DNA from: Drosophila miranda
Taxonomy: Eukaryota; Arthropoda; Insecta; Diptera; Drosophilidae
Direction: 5' to 3'
Length of the DNA stretch: 64,000 nt
NCBI RefSeq assembly: GCF_003369915.1
Contig: NC_046675.1
Coordinates: 21,948,001 to 22,012,000, forward strand
Shown piece after piece: positions 33,059 to 43,858 of this stretch. The position numbers and the translations under genes were made by a program. Under the pieces are notes generated by a model. The model was not told the DNA's origin. It did not search any database and was given only the letters and a program-made list of their open reading frames with translations. The stretch's first letter is position 1. Each line of letters begins with the position of its first letter.

Positions 33059-34206
33059 AAAAGTGTTTGAAATGAAAGGTGAAACGGGCACCAGAGATAG
33101 AAGCAATTTGAATGTCATTAGGCGGGAGGAGCACCCAAGACAATCCAAAAATCCACGCATGGAGCCCAGCACGGAAACACAGGAAACCGGATGCCGAATG
33201 CCGAATGCCGAATCCAAAACCGATGACAGCACCAACAAAAACCAACGTAAGAGCCAAAAAAATAGAGAAAGAAAGGTATAAATAAAACTTCATATCTGAT
33301 TGAATAATAATGTGTGCTTAAGGATTTAATGCGCTGCCGGCAGCTGCTCGGGGCCCCAGGACGACTCTCGGCAGCTCCCAATGGGGAAAAAACGAAACAG
33401 CGACGACAACAAAATGTTAAATTACAATACCATGAATGAGAGAGAAAGGCAGCAGAAGCAGCAGCAGGAGACACACGGCCAGTGGGGAATTTTGTTTGCC
33501 TCGATGCTGATTGCCAAAAAAGAAAGAATAAAAATAATAAAAAAAAGAAAATATAAAGGGAACAGAAAGCATACACCAGAAAGCAGGCCGGGTCTCGGCT
33601 TTCAGGGGGAGAAAAAATTGAATTTCCTTATCGCACGTTTTCAAATTAACCCAACAGCCCCATCCCTCCACATGCCACCCAGCCCAATGCATATGTGGGT
33701 TCCAGGTCGTGGTCCAGGCCCCGTGCCCCTCTAGCACTGCGTCCAAAGCTTATTTGAATTTCAAATACAATTTCGTGTTGGTACCCTTTTCGAAACTATC
33801 ATCATTAGCAGCACATTTAGACAGACACCCCCCCCCCGCATACTTATCCTTTTGGCCAAGTCCTTTCCCGATTACGCAATCCAACTCTTAAGGCCCATAT
33901 CTTTATTGATTTCTGAGCTTATGATTAGTCAATGTTGATAAGACGACGATTATAGCTTATGAAGGAATGAATGGTTTGAATACCATTCTCTTGGAGACAT
34001 AATCGAACGATGGTTCATTTTACGTTATTAAATTTTGAATTTTTTGAATTTAAATACCCAATCACAATCCGAATTACTAGAGATCCACTTAATTCATTAA
34101 TTAAGAACCAAAATTAGAGTAAGAACAGCAAAGCCAAGTGATGTTGAACAGATTATTGAATTACCATAGCTGATTAAAAGAAACGAAATTAATATTAAGA
34201 TTTCTT

Positions 34207-34911
34207 TCACAAAAGTCTTTCGAGTACATACTTCCTCCTGGGAACATTTTCTTCGAATTGCCCTTTAAAATTTCCTGGCGGCTTGTACCGGCCCACAACC
34301 CAAATTCTGCCAAGCTTGCTGTGAGTATATGTTGCATGTCAAATATTATATATTCTACATACATCCATGATCGATGATTACTCACTCTGTAGCCTTGCCC
34401 ATACCCAGGTGGGTAGAGGCCTTCCAGACGACTTGCGTGAAGTGCCCGGTTTCCATACTGAATCCTGGCTTCTTAAAATCGTACTTGGATATTTCATCAT
34501 ACCACATCTTTACAACGGAAAGCGGATCGGAGTAGGTGTAGGCTAAGTTCTCTCCAAGCCCGGGACGATCTTCTGATTTTGAGTGCTCAAGCTTGCCCAA
34601 ATCGGCCAGAGTCTGTGTGTGACAACAAAACATTAGATAGTTGACTCTTCGAATTGCATCCATACCTGGGCATATGATTCACAGCCTTTGGTGATATCTG
34701 GGTCTAATTTTAGGGCCGGGACACCGTGCATTTTTCTGTACTCATTATGCTTTTTAAGACCATCCTCAGCGAAATCCGCATGGATATGGGCGAACTGTAA
34801 GTAACGATGATCGAGCCTCGTATAATTTGCTAATCATTTTTATTATTTATTTTATTTTATTTCACTTACCCAAAAAACGGCTAACAAAATCAAAATACTT
34901 TTTACCCTCAT
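34207..34911 (-). CDS. Secreted CAP/SCP-domain protein (GAPR-1-like), four exons, 169 aa
   Basis: Exons on the minus strand are 34870 to 34911, 34666 to 34794, 34386 to 34612 and 34207 to 34318, joined at GTAAGT, GTATGG and GTGAGT donors and at TTACAG, CACACAG and CTCACAG acceptors. Spliced, they give 169 residues. A signal peptide (MRVKSILILLAVFWFAHIHA) is followed by one CAP domain: HNEYRKMHGVPAL with the first CAP histidine, GENLAYTYSD with the acidic site, GHFTQVVW with the second histidine, and the closing VVGRYKPPGNFKGQFEENVP. This matches the GAPR-1/PRY-type CAP proteins more than venom-allergen types, since there are few cysteines. Drosophila has several such genes, often with testis or gut expression. 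The second intron contains in-frame codons, so a single-exon reading would mislead. Function beyond the fold is unknown. Confidence 0.88.
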
Positions 34912-34930
34912 AGTTTGACGATTAATTTGG

Positions 34931-34936
34931 AACTGA
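34931..34936 (-). promoter_or_regulatory. Initiator-like TCAGTT of the CAP gene
   Basis: A good match to the Drosophila initiator (TCAKTY), 20 bases upstream of the CAP start codon on the minus strand. No clear TATA box precedes it. A single six-base match is weak on its own. Confidence 0.35.
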
Positions 34937-35309
34937 CAATGTAACGAATGGGATTCGATAAGACAGTATTTTCCATGGCTATATTTCTCTCAGTTTTATC
35001 ATCAGGGTAAGCCTTTTTAGTTCCAGCAGTTTTCCTTTGCTGCTAACAGCTTCATGAACGCTTAATGCAGTCTGCCATTGAGGACAGGGGCCTTACAGAT
35101 GACTTCAATATAGGACCATGTGCAGCCGCGACGAGGACAAAGGATAATGTGATGAGTGGGGATCGTCAGCGACAGCGGGCACGCCTCGAAGCCACATCAG
35201 ATATTAAATCGTCTGAATGTTGGGGGCAACAACGGGCTAGATATCGGCCCACTTGTGTGTGTCCTGGGACTCTGGATACTCCCCGTGTGTGGCCGAGCAG
35301 CCGCAACGC

Positions 35310-35386
35310 ATGTGGCTGATGCTTTGGGCCATCATTGCTGACAACAATATCAGCGTGGCAGCAGGGACACGAACAACAACTGCAAA
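35310..35386 (+). CDS. Candidate first coding exon with signal peptide (host gene of a long intron)
   Basis: From the ATG at 35310 the plus strand reads MWLMLWAIIADNNISVAAGT and five more codons, then ends in AAA|GTAAGT, a near-perfect donor after two bases of the next codon. The first ten residues look like a compact signal-peptide core. If the donor is skipped the frame meets TAA at once, so this can only be an exon. No further exon is recognisable in the window. Two recursive-splice-like sites lie 12.5 and 25 kb downstream on the same strand. I infer a secreted or cell-surface protein gene with a first intron longer than 28 kb. The start context is mediocre, and overlapping upstream frames exist in the leader. 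Confidence 0.4.
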
Positions 35387-37018
35387 GTAAGTACTTTATC
35401 CTCCGCTTCGGCTTTGGCTTTGGCTTTTTTGGTTGTAAAATGTCAATTTGGGCCCTTGACAAAGATTTATTGTGTGGCGGAGGCGACAGTGTTTGATAGG
35501 CGCGCGCTTAAATATCCCCCCCATTGAATGTAGGGACATATTCACACTATCAGTTTCAGTTGGAAACCACCATCATCATCATCAGCAGCAACAGCAGCGC
35601 CACTAGGCCTGCCACTGCCACAGCCAGTGAAATTCATTTTTTAGTTTTTGTTTTTAGTTTTATTTTTATTTAGTTTTTGGTCGGTCCACAATCCAATTTC
35701 CTTGCCACAAAGGCAAACTCAACTAGGCGGCGTATGAATGCCACAGAGTCACCAAAAAGAGAGTCAACGAAATGGCACATTCTGCAGCCACATAATGGAA
35801 TGCTTAACCAACAAAACATACACACAAAAATTCAACATTTTCGACAAAAAATGAACACTAAAAAGAACTCCAAGGGGATGAAGAATAGAAAATGCATAAA
35901 AACTTGCATAATAAATGTAATTTATAATGCCGAAAACAGTTTAATTTCCTGATGTCGGCCCGGATAACTCAATAGTCGGAGATCTCAGGGGGCACGACCT
36001 GGGGGCATAACTAAACTAGTTTCTTCTAATTCAAGCAGAGCAAACACCGTCGCTGGTCTATGGCTGCTTTGTCCATTTAAGCAGCTGTTCCTATCCCCAA
36101 TCCCTGCCTGCTCCCCAGGTCCAATCTTGCTCCCTGACGGCAGCCCTGACCGACATTCGATGAATTGACCAACGCAGCTTGTTATTTTTCGTGTGCAACA
36201 GCGCGTTTCATTTGCTGCTGGAGGTTATCTGTGCCCTGCCTTCGCCACATGCCCCATGCCCCATGCCACACCATCACCCATCCTAACCAGAGGGCGAAAA
36301 CAGAAGAAGATGGAAAAACTTTACCCCTGGCAGTTCACCTGCCTTTTTTTCTTCTTTTTTTGGCCGAAAAGTTTCGCTCTGTTTTTGCCAGATTCCCGTA
36401 TTCGTTCATCCGGACGGACAGGCGACGTATGTTTTTCACCTGCCCGCTCCGCTCTCTGTTCAGGTTGAGGTTCGTGTTCGTATTTGTTTGCGTATTATTG
36501 CCCCTCACTGGGAAATCGGGTTTGTTTGCCCACCAACTCTCCTCTCCGATGGTGGGTGTGCAGGTGTGCGGGTGTGCGTGAATTTCCCGCTGACAATTGT
36601 GATTTTCGCTTGGTTCAGCATCGGGCAAAAGGTTTTTAATTAGATTTTACTTCATTCTCCGCTGTCATTCAATGGCAATGCGCGCTCGTTGTCTGCCGGT
36701 GTTCCTTTTGCTTTATCCCCATTTCTAAACGAGTTGTTCCGTTCAATCATTCCATTGCCAGTTGATTTATTTTCCCCTGGTTCCTGGTATTCTCAATTTA
36801 CGATATGTTCGAGCAGTCACATTAATATCAAATGAACCGATGGGATCCAAAATGATATCGAAGTTACAGGTGGCATCACTGCTTTTAGTTAAATATACAT
36901 CGTAGCTTTCTATAACATTAATTTATATCTTTTTACTCATATATTTATTGTTTTTATTGCAGCAAATACGAAGAAGAACGAATATAGTATTTTATTGTGT
37001 AACAATATCGATTATATT
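35387..37018. other. Noncoding DNA before the dynein chain gene
   Basis: No gene recognised. Frames of about 90 to 138 codons near 35,680 and 36,170 have unlikely compositions. The stretch is presumably the start of the long plus-strand intron. Confidence 0.5.
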
Positions 37019-37026
37019 TATCGATA
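37019..37026. promoter_or_regulatory. DRE (TATCGATA) upstream of the dynein chain gene
   Basis: A perfect DNA replication-related element, the DREF binding site found in many Drosophila housekeeping promoters, 128 bases before the start codon. A partial second copy (ATATCGAT) lies just upstream near 37,005. Confidence 0.6.
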
Positions 37027-37153
37027 GTTTGAATTGGTGTTAACATAGCTCTAGAACTGACAGCCATTTGCGTTTTTCGTCATATATAATTTTCATTATT
37101 CTTTCTTTAAAAGCTTAGTATTCAGTAATCAGAAAAGTGAGAAAAACTCAAAT

Positions 37154-38509
37154 ATGGCAGCGGAAAAGGCAGAAGAATTGCCAGCAAAAATGGTAAAAAC
37201 ACAGGATAAGGAGAATCTCTGGCTCGACATATTGTATGAGCAAAAAGGTGCCGCAAGAAGACTGGTATCAAACAAATCAGTAATCGTTTTTGGCGATAAT
37301 GGAACCGGCAAGACGTCCCTCCTGGCCAAGCTGAATGGAAAGAAGTCGCCGCAGTATGACGTCAGCTTGGAGTATGACTACATTGATGTCAGGGACGACA
37401 TCAATGGAGACAAGGCGCAGTTGGGAGTTTGGACAATCAATGGTGACATTGGGCACACAAATCTGTTGCCCATTGTATTCAACGAAGATAACTTTGGAGA
37501 TGTGCTCGTCATGCTCACAGTTTCGATCACCGAGCCCTGGGCCTGGCCGAAGCAGCTCAAACATTGGGTACACGTGCTGGAACGCCATATTGAAAGCCTA
37601 CCGCTGGCTGCCGAGAAAAAGGTGCAGGCACGCGAGCGGCTTGCAACAATTTGGCAGAGTTACGGCTACACGGGATCGTGTCTGAAACAAATTATCGCTG
37701 CGGATGATCTGTCGCCGCTGACCGAGGATGCACTTACCACAAATCTTGGGGTCGACCTTGTCGTTGTGGTCACAAAAACCGACTGCATGGGCGGCACCTT
37801 TCTGATGGAGAACGACTATTCTGATGAGCATATAGATTTTATGCAGCACTGGATACGTAATTTTTGCCTTCGTCACGGCGCTGCACTCTTCTATACAAGC
37901 ATCAAAAAAGCCACAAACTGTGATCACCTCCGAAAGTATCTATTGCATCGCATCTATGGTCTGCCGTTCCAAACTCCACCGATGGTCGTTGACCAGGACG
38001 CTGTACTCGTTCCGGCTGGTTGGGATACCCTGAAGAAAATTGATATTTTGTTTGAGAGCATCCATGGCATCAAGGCCAATAGTGACTTCACGGACATCAT
38101 CAAGGCGCCTTCTACTGGAAATGTGATTTTCAATAGAAATTTGGAATTTGTGGAAACCGTAGACGAGCAGGCCTTCCTGGCCCGCCAAATGGAGATACTC
38201 AAGCTGCTTGACCAAGCAGATGCAAAGAAAGGCGGCGACGGCAAACACAGCACACGCCAGTCCTCCAGAGGACAGCGCTCCTCCATGAAAACTGAACGTT
38301 ATGAATCCTCTGGTCGCGACACAGTTTTGTCCAAATTTTTCGCCGAGCTTAGAGAGAAAAGTTCGGCGAGTACCTCTGGCGATGGTCCAGTGTCGGTGTC
38401 TAGTCGCAACGGCACCGAGAAGTCTGGAATATCCTTGCAGCCGGGCGCAGAATTGGGCCCCTTGTCACGCATCGCCGAAAAGAAGGAAGATCAGGTGAAA
38501 CCAGAGTAA
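37154..38509 (+). CDS. Dynein light intermediate chain paralogue, intronless, 451 aa
   Basis: Clear member of the cytoplasmic dynein light intermediate chain family, the subunit that binds the dynein heavy chain through a Ras-like domain and cargo adaptors through a C-terminal helix. Visible are a P-loop GDNGTGKT (residues 47 to 54), the segment LEYDYIDV, GVWTINGD, a G4-like VVVTKTD (about 204 to 210), and DAVLVPAGWD (about 282 to 291). A C-terminal amphipathic helix TVLSKFFAELREK lies at about 390 to 402. The family consensus as I know it there is a FFNSLL core, so the last Leu is Arg here. At 451 residues it is somewhat shorter than the usual 490 to 520. The frame is uninterrupted and the sequence diverged, which suggests a retrocopy of the canonical Dlic gene; I have not compared introns. 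The start ATG at 37154 follows an AT-rich leader and a DRE. Confidence 0.9.
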   Translation: MAAEKAEELPAKMVKTQDKENLWLDILYEQKGAARRLVSNKSVIVFGDNGTGKTSLLAKLNGKKSPQYDVSLEYDYIDVRDDINGDKAQLGVWTINGDIGHTNLLPIVFNEDNFGDVLVMLTVSITEPWAWPKQLKHWVHVLERHIESLPLAAEKKVQARERLATIWQSYGYTGSCLKQIIAADDLSPLTEDALTTNLGVDLVVVVTKTDCMGGTFLMENDYSDEHIDFMQHWIRNFCLRHGAALFYTSIKKATNCDHLRKYLLHRIYGLPFQTPPMVVDQDAVLVPAGWDTLKKIDILFESIHGIKANSDFTDIIKAPSTGNVIFNRNLEFVETVDEQAFLARQMEILKLLDQADAKKGGDGKHSTRQSSRGQRSSMKTERYESSGRDTVLSKFFAELREKSSASTSGDGPVSVSSRNGTEKSGISLQPGAELGPLSRIAEKKEDQVKPE

Positions 38510-38569
38510 CCACAACAGAACATGAATAGACACGATCGAATTAAAAACAAAAAGACATTGGCAGATTAA

Positions 38570-38575
38570 AATAAA
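38570..38575 (+). terminator. Poly(A) signal AATAAA of the dynein chain gene
   Basis: AATAAA 61 bases after the stop codon on the plus strand. Confidence 0.6.
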
Positions 38576-39510
38576 GAACAAATTGGCAAACAAAGCGTTT
38601 GCGTTGAGAGAGGAAGTATAGTTAGAGAGCGACGAGGCAGAGAGATTTTGCGATAAGATGAAGCTTGAGTGAAGCTTGCACAGGCAGCGCCAGCGCTGTC
38701 GGCAGAGGTAAAGAAGAGAAAGAGAGTAAGTGCGAGATCGAAAAGCAGAACAGAAGCAGTGGATCAGTAGAAGTACCGCCCTCTTCAAATAAGAACATTT
38801 TAATATTAGAGCGTTATAAAATTTATTTGGGGACCGGCTATGTCGGTCCAAAAGATATCCAATCGACTGACTCTCACGACTCTCAATTACTCAATTATGC
38901 GTTGGTGTTAGAGTTGGCGTCGCTGCTGCCGCCGGGTCCGACAGTATCAAAAAGTAGAAGAGAACAATGTGTAAGGCATATGACTCTCTCCCACCATATG
39001 CAGGGTATCCCATTATCGTTTCCGCGACCTCCTCACATTCCACATCGTATTTTCCCACTCATTACGGTTAAGCTCTCCTCAGCTCGTTTTTCTCTGCTTT
39101 CCTGTTGTTCTTCTTCCTTCATTTAAGTAATTTAAAATTCGCATTAAGTTTGTTTGTCGCTGGCATTACGTTTTATTATGAAGATGAATTGTGGTTGGTT
39201 CTGTCTGTGCATCTGTGGTCCCACCCCCATAGGGGGTCGAGGACCCATGTGTGTTTTTCCAGTGAATGTTTGCGTTAGTTGAGGGTTAAGTGCCTGCTGC
39301 TGCCTAAGCGCTTTTGCTAACGTCATCGTGGGGAAACCGCAGTGGATGCATGCCACCACAAAAGGTGCAACGTTCGAGTATCCCTCCCTTTCAGAATACC
39401 AAGTCAAGTGTCCCATGGAAATACTTGCCAAAGCCCTAACATTAAACGTGATTTACTCGATTCTCACAAACGTATTGCCGCTTAGTATATTTATTTTTAG
39501 CTCTGCAACC
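38576..39510. other. Leader region of the coiled-coil gene, possible 5' UTR intron
   Basis: No coding family seen. A donor-like AGA|GTAAGTGCG at 38726 and an acceptor-like TTTATTTTTAG ending at 39500 could bound a 5' untranslated intron of about 775 bases ahead of the ATG at 39511. Confidence 0.35.
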
Positions 39511-40551
39511 ATGGAGAGTGCATCCATATCTAGACTAAATTTTAGTATGACTTCTAACTTGAATGAAGACCCAGTTGAGGCCAAACCCTTGCCCCCGAAT
39601 CAAGGCACTTACTCAATTTTGCCCTGCAACGCCCCTGGACTTATGCGATGTGTGCCCGAGGTCGAAGTACCGCCGGCCGAGACCCTGTGGAAGTTTATTG
39701 CCCCGCCGTGGGTCCCGAAGACAAAGCTCTTCCACTGCGAGCCGCCGCCACCGCCGACGCCGACGCCGACGCCAGGACGTTCAAGACGAAAGGGTTCACA
39801 GATTTCCCAGATCTCCCAGATGGAGGTAGAGGAGGAGCAGTCAAGCGATCAGTCGTCACCGCACACAATGGTTGAGGAAATGCAGCTGGAGGAAATCCTG
39901 TCAGAGGTGAAGCGCATTAAGGAGCGCGTGGGCGAGGTGGATCGCCAGCTGGGGACCCGCATGCCCGAGTGCCCCGACATCGATCCGTGCGTGGACATGG
40001 ACGTGGAGCTGCTGGCATTCAACACGAGTCCCGATATATTGGAGCTGCAGCGCAACAGCCACAAGCTGCGCCAGCAGTTGGCGGAGCTCCAGCTGTGCCG
40101 CGTGGCCACGGACAGCAACGTAAAGGCCATCCGGGAGAGCATCTGCCGGGAGATGGAGAACGCCGATCGCCTGCAGAAGCGTCTCAACGAGCTGGACTCC
40201 TTCAAGCGTAAGCTGGAGCGGGAGCAGGCTCTCTGCGTGCAGCGCTTCCGTCACGTGGAGCAGGTGAAGGTCGATGGAGCCGAGTGCAACAATTACTTCA
40301 GCAGTGAGCGGAAGCTGATGGAATATTTCGTGGGGAAGTTGGTCACCAAGGCGGACTACCAGCAGCAGAAACATCGGGCCCTCAAGGAAATCGACTTTCT
40401 AAAACTAAAGGCCAAGAAGTTCCACGACCACTTGTTCTACGCGACTGATAAACTGGACGCCGCGATGGGCACATCCGGGCGCATGCACCCGCCGGAGCTG
40501 TTGACCTTCCTCTACCGCAACGAGAAATTGTTCGGCCCCTGCTCGCATTAA
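39511..40551 (+). CDS. Coiled-coil protein of unknown function, 346 aa
   Basis: Open frame from the ATG at 39511, chosen because its context (CAACCATGG) is strong and an acceptor-like site precedes it. The frame can be extended upstream only through non-ATG codons. The N terminus (about 1 to 110) is Pro-rich, with WKFIAPPWVP and a run of PPPPPTPTPTPG. A Gln/Glu-rich stretch follows. From about residue 120 to 310 the protein is mostly charged alpha helix with heptad-like spacing (LEEILSEVKRIKERVGEVD, then LQRNSHKLRQQLAEL). The last 40 residues, ending LYRNEKLFGPCSH, look ordered. Codon use is strongly GC-biased, as in expressed Drosophila genes. I do not recognise the family; axonemal or centrosomal coiled-coil proteins look similar, but that is only an impression. 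Confidence 0.8.
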   Translation: MESASISRLNFSMTSNLNEDPVEAKPLPPNQGTYSILPCNAPGLMRCVPEVEVPPAETLWKFIAPPWVPKTKLFHCEPPPPPTPTPTPGRSRRKGSQISQISQMEVEEEQSSDQSSPHTMVEEMQLEEILSEVKRIKERVGEVDRQLGTRMPECPDIDPCVDMDVELLAFNTSPDILELQRNSHKLRQQLAELQLCRVATDSNVKAIRESICREMENADRLQKRLNELDSFKRKLEREQALCVQRFRHVEQVKVDGAECNNYFSSERKLMEYFVGKLVTKADYQQQKHRALKEIDFLKLKAKKFHDHLFYATDKLDAAMGTSGRMHPPELLTFLYRNEKLFGPCSH

Positions 40552-40916
40552 ACTCACAAATCTGTCTTCAAATGGTTCAATTTGTCTTGTACGAGTGTGG
40601 GGTGGGGGTCAAGTCCGAATCTAGTCCAGTTCTGGTCCAGTCCCTCCCTTGAACATGGCACGGAGATGATTATGTTGTCCTGTCTGCTATAGCCATGGCG
40701 ACAGCTGTCGCAATTTTTGGCATTCCAGATATTCTTTAGATGAAAGAGGCATTGACAGTCGCGTCGCTAAGGTTGACAGCCAGCTGGAAATTAGAGGATT
40801 CTATAGCGTTTAGGTCACCGCAAACCGCATGATTGTGGGGTATTTCTTGGTTATAATTGATATTTTCCTCTATATTTTGTATTTCAAGCATTTACAGCGA
40901 TAAATTTTCGATATAT
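40552..40916. other. Convergent gap between the coiled-coil gene and the small minus-strand frame
   Basis: 365 bases with no gene seen; a CTGGTCCAG-type duplication near 40,622 to 40,640 and a run of G (GGGGTGGGGG) near 40,600. Confidence 0.5.
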
Positions 40917-41141
40917 TCATCGATTTTCTGTGTATAAATTGGTATCCAGAGCATTCCCAATTCGTTGTGCCACAGATAATAGCGGATTTCTTTTGGTGTT
41001 TGGCTCTGTATTTCGGGGTCCCCACAACAAAATGTATTTAGCATAAAAATTTACGATAATGACCGCACAGAACAACGGCAGCGACACGAGCACCGACATT
41101 GCCACCATCAGCGGAGGCAGACATCGCATCAAATTTCGCAT
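40917..41141 (-). CDS. Possible small single-pass membrane protein, 74 aa
   Basis: Minus-strand frame from the ATG at 41141 to the stop at 40917. It encodes a basic N terminus (MRNLMRCLPP), a hydrophobic span of about 22 residues (VAMSVLVSLPLFCAVIIVNF) and a polar C-terminal tail ending NALDTNLYTENR. Codon use looks ordinary for Drosophila. The same frame extends to an upstream ATG at 41297 (126 aa), but the extra residues look less protein-like. I do not recognise a family. No poly(A) signal is obvious, so this may be chance. Confidence 0.35.
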   Translation of the reverse strand: MRNLMRCLPPLMVAMSVLVSLPLFCAVIIVNFYAKYILLWGPRNTEPNTKRNPLLSVAQRIGNALDTNLYTENR

Positions 41142-43840
41142 AGGCAAATAGAGGACAGACGTCCCCCTGCCCCCCAGAGAGATGTAGGGGGATATAGAGG
41201 GGCAGATACCAGCAGTTGCCGCCTGTTGTGGCCAGAATCTAACGAGAGTTGTGGTTGAGGGGCGGGAGGATGGGCGGCTGTCGCACAGGTTCTCCATTCA
41301 AGTGTCATTGCCCGTCTAATGCTCAAAGTTAAATTAATATTTTTCCCACTGCCGCAACGCAGCGCAACTCGAACAAGAAACTTGTTGTTTGGCGCTGATT
41401 CCTCTCTGGATCTCGCAATTCAAAAATTGACGAATATTTTCTGCGGTTTAACCAGCAGTCAAAGTCAACTGTTGTCGGTTTTTTTGGCCAACAGAGAATT
41501 TTCGTTTTCATGTTTGGCATATTTCCTCTTACTTTTATATATTTTCTGGGAGATTAGCAAAGTTTTGTGCAGTCATTTATTTGAAACTTTTTGCTCCGTG
41601 GCTCACTGGAAGTGGGAAAGTGAGAGAGTGGCAGAGTGAAAGACAGCGGCAGCCAAAGAGATGGCAGATATTCTCGTATATAAATTGTGTAAAACGAATT
41701 TTGATATCCTGATAATCGCATTCGGAACGCTCTGCCTGAAGGATAATCGCGAAATAAAAATAACTTTTTGCTCCTCAAACATTGCGCAGCGATGGGCGAG
41801 GGATATTGTCACCTATTTTTAAGATCTTTCTAATGATAAAAATATTAGAAAAAAAATAGATTTCTTCATGAATGACATGAAAGTTGCTCCCCAATAAAAT
41901 GATGCATTTTTCGTCTGAATAAATACTAAATGCACACGATATTTTGGTTACCAAATTCGATATTCACTTTTGCAAAGCGAAATGAATTTATTTGCGAGTG
42001 CGTTGCACGATACGATGATGTACATACATGGGTGGCATACTTGCGGGGCAAGGCAATGAGAATAAATGCAAAAGAATCCCAAGCACTTCAGGTTGCCATT
42101 TACATTTGCATTGGCATTGGCATTTTTATTTTGCCATGAATGGAATGTGTGTGTGTGGGTCTCTCTCTCCCTCTCTCTCTCTGTGTGTCCTGCTGCTGTT
42201 GGGCTTACTTCCGGCGGAATGTGGCGAATGTGGTGCGTGTATCTGTAACTGGAAGTAACATACTGCAGTTGGCTTATGTGACAATTCCTCTCCTCTCGAT
42301 TCCCTTCGCCCTTTCCACAGCCACTCTGCCACGCTGCCTGTGGAAATGCGTCTATAAATTATTCATTTCGTTTGAGATGTTTGATGTGCCTCCAAGTAGC
42401 ATGATGTGCTTCCTCCTCACACACAGACATTGGCAATCGGTTTGTTGCCCCTGCATCCTTTGGTTTACTTTTAGCCGCATTTCATTGAATTCATTCATTT
42501 TTTAGCTGCTGCCTCGCGTCTACCGTGCTTTTCCTTTTCCCTTTTCCTGTTTTCCCTGGTTATTGTTGGTGTTTGCCACAGCTTTGCATAAATAAGATAA
42601 ACACGAGGATGTGCCACAGTGGCATGGGTGGGCATGGCGGGCAGGATGCTTGCAATCCCTTGGAATGCAGCTGAGTCCCCAATCCCCTACAATCCCTGCC
42701 TCCTCTACCTCCAGTCCAGACCATCTTCCATCGTCTCGAGCCTTCAGTCTCTCTGAGTCGAGGCTGTGATTTATTTTGCACTCAATGTTTGCCAAAGTAA
42801 AATTGATTGAAGCGTTTGTTGGCGCTTCAATTGATTTTCACTACAGTCCCTACCGTATATGCTGTACGGCTGTTCCTCCGTTCGTCCGTTCTTTCTTCCT
42901 TCTTTTTTCCTTCTTTTTTTTGTTGTAGAATGGATGTTCTCGTGGCCAGCGAAGCATTTGAAGTGCTTGGGTGGTGGCTCTGGTTCTCAGGATCTCACTC
43001 TCAGGCTCTCAGGCTCTCAACTCTCGGCTTGTTTACAGTGGTTAAATTAACTTTGGTCAATTTGGTTTTTGTCGAGTGGTCGGACACACGCAGAGGACTA
43101 TCCCATCGAACTTTGTTTGAGTTTTGCCGCACAATAGGGGGGTGGTGGGAGGATAATGGCATAACTCTCAGCGTTTATTCATGTTCAGCCCCTCCTGCCA
43201 GAATGTTTAATTGCTGGCTAAACGTTTTGGCCCTTAAGAGGCTGTGCGAAAATCGGCAACAATTCATCAAATGTCGTGCTCTGATTTTATTAACTGACGC
43301 TGATGGTGATTGAGGCACATCTGGGGCCCATCAACACCTGCAGCCGGCAGTCGATCATCAACCACCGAACCGAGCCACCACTCAGTGCCCCCCAAAAGCC
43401 ACCCCCAAAGCACACCTCTTTCTCCTGCCGCCCGCCCGCCCTTAACAATCGCCAACCAACTGCAGTCGCATAAATCTTGGCCTGTCAAGTGCACACAGAG
43501 GATGGAGGTTGGAAGACGGAAGACGGAAGAGAAGAAGGCCACACAAAGATGAGGCTAACAAATTGCCAAAAGAAGGAAGAAAGACGTGGCAGAAAGAGCA
43601 GGAAGAAGAGTAGATGAGTGCAAGGGTGGAGAAAGGGGTGACGCAAGAAAACGGAAATAAATAAAAAAGATATATAATAATAGCAATAATGATTATGCAG
43701 GGGGAATATCGTATAAAAATAAACACGCAACGCAAATGTAAGCCATTCATTTTTATGAATGGGCATTTATCATAATTAAAAATTCTGCCAACACCGGGAC
43801 GAAGGATTCCGTCCTCACACAGATACGCCTCTCGCGCAAA

Positions 43841-43858
43841 CACACACACACACACACA
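43841..43858. repeat. (CA)9 microsatellite
   Basis: Uninterrupted CA dinucleotides. Confidence 0.95.

Larger units (their letters stand above)
25618..34206. other. Noncoding, simple-repeat-rich DNA between the array and the CAP gene
   Basis: About 8.6 kb in which I find no gene. Open frames of 60 to 245 codons occur on both strands, but they are low-complexity runs of Leu, Gln, Thr or His from CA, GCT and CAG repeats, or lack ATG starts. Long stretches of AT-rich and homopolymer-rich DNA typical of Drosophila intergenic or intronic sequence fill the rest. No tRNA or rRNA gene was recognised. Confidence 0.6.
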
